Positions 48,245 through 57,457 of a DNA stretch of 57,457 nucleotides are shown here, in pieces (position 1 is the stretch's first letter; every line of letters begins with the position of its first letter). Location: positions 1 through 57,457 of the forward strand of contig CAISBR010000051.1 of NCBI GenBank assembly GCA_903883645.1. The letters run 5' to 3'. Origin of the DNA: an uncultured Myxococcales bacterium. GTDB taxonomy: Bacteria; Myxococcota_A; UBA9042. A program made the position numbers and the translations under genes. The notes under the pieces were generated by a model that was not told where the DNA came from, did not search any database, and worked only from the letters and a program-made list of their open reading frames with translations.

Positions 48245-50368
48245 CTATTTTGCGGGCGGACCGGCAGGACCCCAGCCGAGCGGCAGGATGTGGTCGCCCA
48301 CGTACAGGTTGCGCATCAAGTCGGACGTACGCTGGGCCTCTCCGGCCATGGCACTGGCGGTAGCGTCGACCGGCAACGGCTGTGCCTCGCGGGGATCTGT
48401 AATCCGATCATAGAGTTTAATCTGACTGGGGTCGGTCGCGTGGCCCTCTTCGGCCAGCACGCGAAGGCGGCCGCGCTCGAGCCCCATGTGGGATTCTTTG
48501 TACGAAAGCGCAGTTCCGTTGCCCTGGCGCACAAGCGAGCGGCCCACCCAAGCCCCCGAGGGGTCGATACCGGCCAGGTCGAGTAGCGTGGGCGCCAAGT
48601 CGACATGGGTCGCGGGTTGCATCTGCAAAATTCCGCGATAAGGCTGCAAAAGCGGGTGGTTACCAGCCAACACCAACGGCACGGAGGTCGACTCGATGTG
48701 CACGCTCTGGTGCAAATACCACACACCGTGCTCGCCCAGCGGATAGCCGTGATCGCCCGTGACCACCACCACCGTATGGGCGAACCATGGCTGTTTCTCG
48801 ATATGAGCCAGCAGCTTAGCCACCGACGCGTCGGCATAGCCCATGGTGTCGCGCATGCGCTCGGGCCACGACTCGTCGCCCGTCTTGGGCACGCCGGCTA
48901 CGCGCTCGAAGCCAAAATGGTTGGTGCGTGTGGTCACGGCGACGAAGAAGGGCTTGTCGTTGGGCGTGCGCTCCGTAAGCCATTTGCCTACATATGCAAG
49001 GAGCTGCGCGTCTTCTTCGCGGCTGCGATCGTAGTGCACCTCGCTGTACCACTGGCGCAACCAGACGTTCTGATTGTCGAAAGCCGGGTCGAAGGCCGAA
49101 AAGAAGTGCGTGTCGTAGCCGTGGGCACCCAGCACCGCAGGCAGCGACGGCAGCCGGGCCAGGGTGAACTGCGTCGCCACCTGATTCAGCGTGCACGCCC
49201 ACAGGCCCGTGTGGATGGCCATGAACGCGCCGATGGTGGGCAAGGCGGCGGCTTGGGCGCGACCCTGTGCAACACCTTGTTTGGCAAGTAGATCGACGGT
49301 GGGCGACCACGACTTGGCGCCGGGAATGTGGCCGACCGACATGCCGCGATGCGACTCGAGCACTAAGACCAAGAAATTCCAGGGCTCTGCATCCATGCCG
49401 CTGCAGTCTTGGTCGATGCCATCGCCGGGCACATCGGTGGCACCTGGGTGCACATCGGCGCGGGTATCGTCGCAGTCGTCGCGCAGAGGTGAGCCGTCGC
49501 GGTCGGCATCCGCCGCACAGTCTATGCCTGCAACACCTTGTAAACAAGCGCGATGTGGGGTTAGGTGTAGTAGCGGTGTGGCCGCATCGGCAAATACACT
49601 GGCATCGCCCGGGTGGCCAGCGCGCCAGCGCGCTTGGTGGTCGGCAATCGCGGAAGTGCGCGTCGCTGCATCGAGTTCGGCGTAGTGGGCCGATCCGACG
49701 AGGCCGGGCACGAGGGCTGCCACTGCCGAGACCTTCCAGGTGGCGCCCGACCAGGCCCAGGTGAAGATCTTGCCGGCGCCCGCCACCGCCAAAAACACAA
49801 GCAGAGCGCGAACATGCAACCCCGTCTGCCGCCACCAGCGCCACTGCCACGCCCACTGCGCCAGCGGCGCGACAAAGAGCAGCGCCGCGCCCAAGAACGG
49901 CACGCCGGCATCTTGCGAGAGTAGCCGCGGCAGCTCGCGCACCAACTGCGGGCCGCCGTAGGTCTGAATCAGCGTCGGCTGCAAGTGGGTGCCCACAAAG
50001 CGCATGGTCTCAAAGTCAATTTGCCCAAGGGCAAGCAAGCCAGCCGTGGCCAGCCCGACCACTGCCGCCACTAGGGCGCCCAAGCGCGTGCGCCACAGCT
50101 CGGGAAGCCAACCAAGCAGAAAAGCCAGCGGAAGCAGCCACAACAGCCCCGCCACCGTCGCCGTCGAGTCGTACGAGATGCTGTGGAATAGGTACCAGTC
50201 GACCTTGCCGACCATCGGGTGGCCGAACGGATCGGGGCGGAGCAGCCAGAACGCCCGCAGCATCGCCAATACGGCCAGGTGCACGGCGACGAGCGTGCCC
50301 CAAGCGGCCCAAAGGCGCAGGCCGTGACTGCCGGGGTCTCGCAGGGCATTGAAAATCCGACGAACCAT
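48245..50368 (-). CDS. LTA-synthase-like membrane sulfatase with an inserted MopE-type metal-binding motif
   Basis: The protein has 707 residues. About five transmembrane helices occupy residues 15-240 (LWAAWGTLVAVHLAVLAML, LLWLLPLAFLLGWL, LVAAVVGLATAGLLALG, VPFLGAALLFVAPLAQ, ALLVFLAVAGAG), as in LTA synthase/OpgB-type enzymes. The sulfatase domain (about 330-690) has NFLVLVLESHRG, a candidate nucleophile Thr in ALPTIGAFMAIH, and VTGDHGYPLGEHG (metal ligands). Between the two parts, residues about 281-328 carry DADRDGSPLRDDCDD and GDGIDQDCSG, the Asp-rich MopE-type motif. Family members transfer phosphoglycerol or phosphoethanolamine to glycans or lipids; the acceptor here is unknown. The ATG at 50368 has GGAGG 11 nt upstream. 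It lies 72 nt downstream of a MopE-type repeat gene. Confidence 0.8.
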   Translation of the reverse strand: MVRRIFNALRDPGSHGLRLWAAWGTLVAVHLAVLAMLRAFWLLRPDPFGHPMVGKVDWYLFHSISYDSTATVAGLLWLLPLAFLLGWLPELWRTRLGALVAAVVGLATAGLLALGQIDFETMRFVGTHLQPTLIQTYGGPQLVRELPRLLSQDAGVPFLGAALLFVAPLAQWAWQWRWWRQTGLHVRALLVFLAVAGAGKIFTWAWSGATWKVSAVAALVPGLVGSAHYAELDAATRTSAIADHQARWRAGHPGDASVFADAATPLLHLTPHRACLQGVAGIDCAADADRDGSPLRDDCDDTRADVHPGATDVPGDGIDQDCSGMDAEPWNFLVLVLESHRGMSVGHIPGAKSWSPTVDLLAKQGVAQGRAQAAALPTIGAFMAIHTGLWACTLNQVATQFTLARLPSLPAVLGAHGYDTHFFSAFDPAFDNQNVWLRQWYSEVHYDRSREEDAQLLAYVGKWLTERTPNDKPFFVAVTTRTNHFGFERVAGVPKTGDESWPERMRDTMGYADASVAKLLAHIEKQPWFAHTVVVVTGDHGYPLGEHGVWYLHQSVHIESTSVPLVLAGNHPLLQPYRGILQMQPATHVDLAPTLLDLAGIDPSGAWVGRSLVRQGNGTALSYKESHMGLERGRLRVLAEEGHATDPSQIKLYDRITDPREAQPLPVDATASAMAGEAQRTSDLMRNLYVGDHILPLGWGPAGPPAK

Positions 50369-50440
50369 GGGAACAGGCACCTCCGCGCGCGGCAGGCTAG
50401 TCGGCGAGTGCGGGCCGGTCAAGCGCAGCGAGCGGCGGCA

Positions 50441-53848
<3,408 letters not shown>

Positions 53849-53913
53849 CGTCCTCATCGCCTCGGAGCGGGGGTGGTGGGGGCGCCGCGGCTGCATGGCT
53901 CGCGGGTTCCACC

Positions 53914-53943
53914 ACTGTAGCAGAAGCGCGGTCCGTATCACAA
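53914..53943 (-). promoter_or_regulatory. Candidate promoter of the MopE-repeat lipoprotein gene
   Basis: On the minus strand: TTGTGA (53943-53938), an 18-nt spacer and TACAGT (53919-53914), 65 nt upstream of the start. Confidence 0.45.
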
Positions 53944-54051
53944 AATTGTCAGACGACAGCTTGGCGGGCGGCCTTTGCGTGGCCACTTGACGCGTCTGCT
54001 GGACCGTCGCAAGGTGCCGCATGCGCGGCGTTTCCGCCTTGCGAGGTCTGC

Positions 54052-54687
54052 ATGTTCAGGCTCCCATTGCCCACGGCGTCAAGCGCCGTCTTGGTGCTCG
54101 CTCTGGTCGGCGCGGTGGCGAGCTGCGGCCAAGCTCAACCTGTTAAACCACTGCCGATTGCTGAGAAAGCGGCGCCCGGCGCGCCAGCGAGCCCGCTCAT
54201 GACACAGAAGCCAGATGAAACCTATGCGCAATACCTTGATCGTCTGGTCAAGGCTTGGCCGGCCGATCTGAGCGTGGCGTTCATGGGCAGCAGTGGCGGT
54301 GTGCCCCCTTATGTGAATCGCTGGCAGGTCGATAGCCAGGGCGTTGGCGAGTTTGAGCGCATCGGCTACCACGATGGCAAGCAGACCAGCACGAAGTGGC
54401 CCGTGCGATTGCAACTATCCGATCTGAAAGCCTTAGTTGGAGCGCTTGCGGCGGTGGATTGGGAGCACGCGCGCCGCCCTGTGCCCGATTCGCCGGTGCA
54501 GTCGCTGAGCATTAGCAGCGGTGGCCAAGCGAGCTACATCGACGCGCTGGCGCTGCTGCCGCCGGTGTGCACGGCTGACGTGCAGGCCAAGGTCTTTGAT
54601 AGTCTAGCGAAATTGACGGGGCAGTCGGCAACGCAGCAGCCGCACCCGCAGCCGGACCCGCAGCAGCAGCCGCACCCGCAGCCGTAG
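54052..54687 (+). CDS. Lipoprotein of unknown function
   Basis: The protein has 211 residues. GAGG lies 6 nt before the ATG, and the lipobox is VASC (about Cys25). The mature part has DETYAQYLDRLVKAWPADLSVAFMGSSGG and a central beta-rich block (VNRWQVDSQGVGEFERIGYHDGKQTSTKWPVRL), with no family I can name. The last 20 residues are a repetitive PHPQPDPQQQPHPQP tail. It runs divergently from the MopE-repeat lipoprotein and converges with the cyanophycinase. Confidence 0.65.
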   Translation: MFRLPLPTASSAVLVLALVGAVASCGQAQPVKPLPIAEKAAPGAPASPLMTQKPDETYAQYLDRLVKAWPADLSVAFMGSSGGVPPYVNRWQVDSQGVGEFERIGYHDGKQTSTKWPVRLQLSDLKALVGALAAVDWEHARRPVPDSPVQSLSISSGGQASYIDALALLPPVCTADVQAKVFDSLAKLTGQSATQQPHPQPDPQQQPHPQP

Positions 54688-54706
54688 GGCACGCGTCTGC
54701 GGCCGA

Positions 54707-55696
54707 CTAGTTAGCCGCACCGCTATACGGATCGACCGAGTAAATGCCCGAGTCGTCGCCGCTGACCGTGACGTCGTATTCGACGCAGCCCTGACCCTGC
54801 CATGTGCGAAAATCGAACCAGGACAAGGTCTTGTCGATGCTATCGATGCGGGTGACATGCACGGTAACGGGGCCAAGTGGTTCGCCAGGCTTGACCTGAC
54901 CGCCTTGACCGCGCAGCAAATAGGCCGCACCTTCACCCGTGCGAATGCGTTCTAGGTGCCCGGTTCCATTGCGATCGATGCATAGCGCGGTCTGCTCGTC
55001 GACGCCGATGCCCAGAATTCGGCCGCCCGGCTGGCGCGCCATGAGCGTGACCAAGCGGCCGAAGCGATCGCGTTCGTGGAAGTGCGTGTCGGTGATCACA
55101 TCATCGAGGGCCCCGAATTCGAACAGATCTTCGGTGATCGTTACGTGCGGGTTGCTGGGGTCGCGCAGCAGCGCAGAGGTGGTAACTTCGTCGCTTGTGG
55201 CGAATTTGCCGTCGAAAATGCGCTCGCCCAAGATCGCAAGGCCTGCGCTGGTGCCGCCCACCACGCCGCCGCGGTTGTACACGCTTTGCACCGCTTGGAT
55301 GAGCGACGAGCCCTTCCATGCCACGTAGCGTGACTGCTGACCGCCTGAAAAGAATACGCCTTCGGCCTTGGCGACCACTTGGGCCGCAGCCTCAAGTTCA
55401 GCAGCGGTGGCGTCTTCGGGCAGGCAAATCGTTTGGACGGAGTTGAACGGTGCGGCCTTCATCACCTCAGAAGAGTAGCTATCGTCTGGGGTTGCGCGCA
55501 GCACCACGATGTCGCCACCGGGGATGCCGCCGCCGCCGACGAGTTGTTGCTGCATCCACGCGTAGGCGCCCAGCACGTGGCCCGCGCCGCCCGAGAGGAT
55601 GAGACCGCCCGGCGCCCGCAGTGGACAGCGACTGTCGTGCGGACTTCCCAGGCGCGGATAGATGACAAATGGTGTACGTTCAGGGTCTTGGCTCAT
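54707..55696 (-). CDS. Cyanophycinase-like peptidase (family S51)
   Basis: The protein has 329 residues. The S51 nucleophile elbow GGTSAGLAIL places Ser150, and THFHERDRFGRL with GIGVDEQTA are family-typical. Cyanophycinases release beta-Asp-Arg dipeptides from the storage polymer cyanophycin. No signal peptide, so it is cytoplasmic. No cyanophycin synthetase or isoaspartyl dipeptidase is in the window, although aspA lies far upstream. AGGAT is 6 nt before the ATG. It follows the sialidase-like gene by 15 nt, so both are probably one transcript. Confidence 0.85.
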   Translation of the reverse strand: MSQDPERTPFVIYPRLGSPHDSRCPLRAPGGLILSGGAGHVLGAYAWMQQQLVGGGGIPGGDIVVLRATPDDSYSSEVMKAAPFNSVQTICLPEDATAAELEAAAQVVAKAEGVFFSGGQQSRYVAWKGSSLIQAVQSVYNRGGVVGGTSAGLAILGERIFDGKFATSDEVTTSALLRDPSNPHVTITEDLFEFGALDDVITDTHFHERDRFGRLVTLMARQPGGRILGIGVDEQTALCIDRNGTGHLERIRTGEGAAYLLRGQGGQVKPGEPLGPVTVHVTRIDSIDKTLSWFDFRTWQGQGCVEYDVTVSGDDSGIYSVDPYSGAAN

Positions 55697-55711
55697 GTGT
55701 GATCCTGCGGC

Positions 55712-56935
55712 CTACGGCGCTAGTTTGCTGAGATCGAGCCAACCCAGCCAAATGTCAGACGGGGCGAACATGGCGGCGCCCCACAGCTGGTCTTTGGCTA
55801 CGTCGCTCGAGTACCACGCCAGCAGGAACTGCGCCCCGCCCAATGGCAAAACGCCCACATACGAGGTGTCGCCGGCACTCTTGAGCTCCGCCAGCTCGAC
55901 AAGGGTAACGTCGGCGGCGAGATCGACCAGATCGCCCTGCAACTGGTACACCGCCGTGCGTTTGTGCACGCCAGGCAGGTGCTTGCGACCCACCACGAAC
56001 TGCTTGCCGCCGTATTGGAACCAGTTGGGACCGTCGAGGCGCTTGTTCAGCTTGCGATCGCAATTCCACTGCATGTACGGTGGCTTGGCAACGCAGATCG
56101 CCATGTGGCCTTCGTCGAGGAGCGTGACGCCATTGTCGAGCCGCACCAGCGCGACCGCCGTGTCGCCCAGGAATTGCAGTTCGGCCTCGCTCGGGACATC
56201 GGGCTGCGAGTCGTAAATAAGCGAAACCTTTTGCCAAGTCTTGCCGTCGACCGAATTGAGCAGCGCCACTTGCAGGTCGCCGTCGTTGTAGGCGGTGGCC
56301 CAGAGCTTGCCGCCGTGGCGGGCGAAGCGCCAAAATCCCCAGGTTTCATCGTAGATTCGCACGGGTGGCGACCAGTTCGTGCCGTCGCTGGACTCGCTGC
56401 GCACGGTCCAGGCTAGTCCGCCGGCGTCGCGCAAGTGGCCGCCGGGTACGCGCGAAATGGCGTAGATGACCAGCTTGGCGCCATCGACGACGAGCTTGGG
56501 GTCGCGGATGTCGCGGTCGGGCATGAAGATTTGGGCGGTGGGCGTCCATGTGTCGCCGAGATCGACCGATGCGTACACGTTGAGCCGCGCCTTGGGCGAG
56601 CCGACTTGCGAGGTCTCGCCGCCGCGAAACACCAGCCAGGTTCGGTTGTTCCAGCGGGCGAGGTCGGTGTTTTCGTTGTGCAGGCCGTCGCTATAGGCGA
56701 TGCGCTGGTTGCTGACCAGGCCGGTGGTTGGCTTGGGGCCGATGCTGGCGGTGGTGGCAGGCGCGGGGTCGCTGGTGCAAGCGGCGAGGCTGAGTGCGGC
56801 TGAGAGGCTGAGTGCGACCGCGAGGATGAGCGCCAGCCTTGGCCACCGACTTGGGTCGCAACTGATTGTTAGTTCAGGGAGCTCGCGGATGGATACGGCG
56901 GGGCGATTGCGCATGGGTTGGCTCGTTTGGGGCAT
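55712..56935 (-). CDS. Lipoprotein with sialidase-like beta-propeller
   Basis: The protein has 407 residues. The ATG at 56935 has AAGGTG 7 nt upstream but gives a long n-region (about 30 residues) before the hydrophobic core and lipobox SLAAC; the ATG at 56914 is an alternative. The mature part has repeated propeller units of sialidase/neuraminidase type (SDGLHNENTDLARWNNRTWLVFRG, SVDLGDTWTPTAQIFMPDRDIRDPKLVVDG, SVDGKTWQKVSLIYDSQ), with Asp-box-like S-D-G-x-T-W turns. A complete arginine triad cannot be confirmed by eye, so enzyme activity is uncertain. Confidence 0.72.
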   Translation of the reverse strand: MPQTSQPMRNRPAVSIRELPELTISCDPSRWPRLALILAVALSLSAALSLAACTSDPAPATTASIGPKPTTGLVSNQRIAYSDGLHNENTDLARWNNRTWLVFRGGETSQVGSPKARLNVYASVDLGDTWTPTAQIFMPDRDIRDPKLVVDGAKLVIYAISRVPGGHLRDAGGLAWTVRSESSDGTNWSPPVRIYDETWGFWRFARHGGKLWATAYNDGDLQVALLNSVDGKTWQKVSLIYDSQPDVPSEAELQFLGDTAVALVRLDNGVTLLDEGHMAICVAKPPYMQWNCDRKLNKRLDGPNWFQYGGKQFVVGRKHLPGVHKRTAVYQLQGDLVDLAADVTLVELAELKSAGDTSYVGVLPLGGAQFLLAWYSSDVAKDQLWGAAMFAPSDIWLGWLDLSKLAP

Positions 56936-57457
56936 GTGCGGGCACCTTGCCTGGGCTGGGCTTGGGCGTCAAGGGCGGGGCTGGCGCGGGTTGGCGCGGG
57001 GCGCGAGCGGGGCGCATCGCTGCTCCGCAGCGACCCGGCCACGAGTTTGGGCGAAGGGAAGTTATGCAACATCAGGGGTTCTTGCGCCCAAACCGGCGCG
57101 CGGCGCCGCCCTGCGGGTTCGTGTCCGTTGCGCATAGGGGCCGACTTCGCGGCCCCCTGGCGTGCCCGCGTGCGCCCCGCAAACAGCGAGGCGGCCGGCT
57201 GACCTAGGTGCTTGCTTGCCCGCATGGGTCCCGCAAAGAACATAGTTCTTTCAATTGGTTACTCCTTGGCCTAACGGCCAGGAATCCGCCCAGCCCATCC
57301 GCCCCACCGCAGCGCCAGGGACCTCACGGCCCCAGGCGCACCACCACACCGACGCCCGCCGGCCGCTTTCGCAGCCCATGGGCGCCCCCCGGGGCCATGT
57401 CCAACCCCCGGCCAGCCTTCGGCCCGGCGATGTGTCCGCCGGAACCTGGTGTAGTCC
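56936..57457. other. 522-nt region with no supported gene at the window end
   Basis: Very GC-rich. Open frames on both strands here are low-complexity and lack plausible ribosome sites. The only structure I noted is a CTTGGCC-TAAC-GGCCAGG hairpin near 57267-57284. It may be the 5' or 3' end of a gene that continues beyond the window, or a spacer. No known RNA class was recognised. Confidence 0.3.

Noticed and set aside
56869..57243. 124-codon minus-strand frame at the window end
   Set aside because: It has a possible start but Pro/Arg/Ala low-complexity content and overlaps the start of the sialidase-like gene in another frame; no family features.
57200..57457. Possible structured RNA gene (tmRNA, RNase P or SRP RNA) at the window end
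   Set aside because: None of the conserved cores of these RNAs could be found on either strand.

Overview
The window (57.5 kb, high GC) looks like a chromosomal segment of an uncultured or little-studied member of the Myxococcota or an allied deltaproteobacterial-type lineage. The evidence is the large number of exported lipoproteins with long Asp/Ala-rich linkers, the Cys-rich CxDGNxCT repeat proteins, MopE-type Asp-rich metal-binding motifs, a MYXO-CTERM-like sorting tail and a large hybrid sensor kinase. I saw no rRNA, tRNA, CRISPR array, transposase, integrase or phage gene. About 40 genes fill the window with short spacers. Many are translationally coupled (ATGA, TGATG or 3-nt gaps).

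Layout. 1-5.1 kb: the tail of a membrane protein, a P-domain/fibrinogen-like secreted protein, and a compact operon of a Tat-exported aldonolactone-oxidase-type flavoprotein, an ACC-deaminase-like PLP enzyme and a monohaem cytochrome c lipoprotein. 5.2-8.4 kb: thioredoxin (minus strand), aspartase and an orphan ParB-like protein. 8.4-25.7 kb: mostly surface or secreted proteins: a propeller protein with Cys-rich repeats and MYXO-CTERM tail, a four-gene operon (CCPPFDP protein, methyltransferase, VTT membrane protein, GH57/38-like lipoprotein), two very large coupled Cys-rich lipoproteins ending in a fibrinogen-like and a CotH-kinase domain, and a cyclophilin lipoprotein between two propeller-like lipoproteins. 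25.8-32.6 kb: YceI, a BLUF blue-light sensor, a 1392-residue CHASE/PAS hybrid histidine kinase and an exported pirin. 32.8-35.2 kb: two exported proteins of unknown role.

35.4-43.1 kb is the most coherent system. A GH113-like exported protein and WecB (plus strand) converge on an operon of a DUF2334 lipoprotein, NfrB and NfrA (minus strand). NfrB has the signatures of a processive GT2 glycosyltransferase (Asp motifs, QxxRW) and a C-terminal MshEN-type c-di-GMP domain. NfrA is a TPR/outer-membrane-barrel type protein. WecB would supply UDP-ManNAc. This reads as a self-contained, c-di-GMP-gated exopolysaccharide synthesis and export locus related to the E. coli phage-N4 receptor glycan pathway, with accessory carbohydrate-active proteins. 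A phosphoglucomutase lies nearby.

43.2-57.5 kb: a glutathione S-transferase, phosphoglucomutase, a small monohaem cytochrome, a class V aminotransferase, an LTA-synthase-like sulfatase with an inserted MopE-type metal-binding motif, an 11-repeat MopE-type lipoprotein, a cyanophycinase and a sialidase-like lipoprotein. The last 0.5 kb has no gene I can support.

Regulatory signals. At least fourteen intergenic sites fit one promoter form, TTGnnn-N16-18-TAnnnT, giving a usable local picture of the housekeeping promoter. A 21-bp palindromic element occurs three times, each time just 3' of a stop codon in the same orientation.
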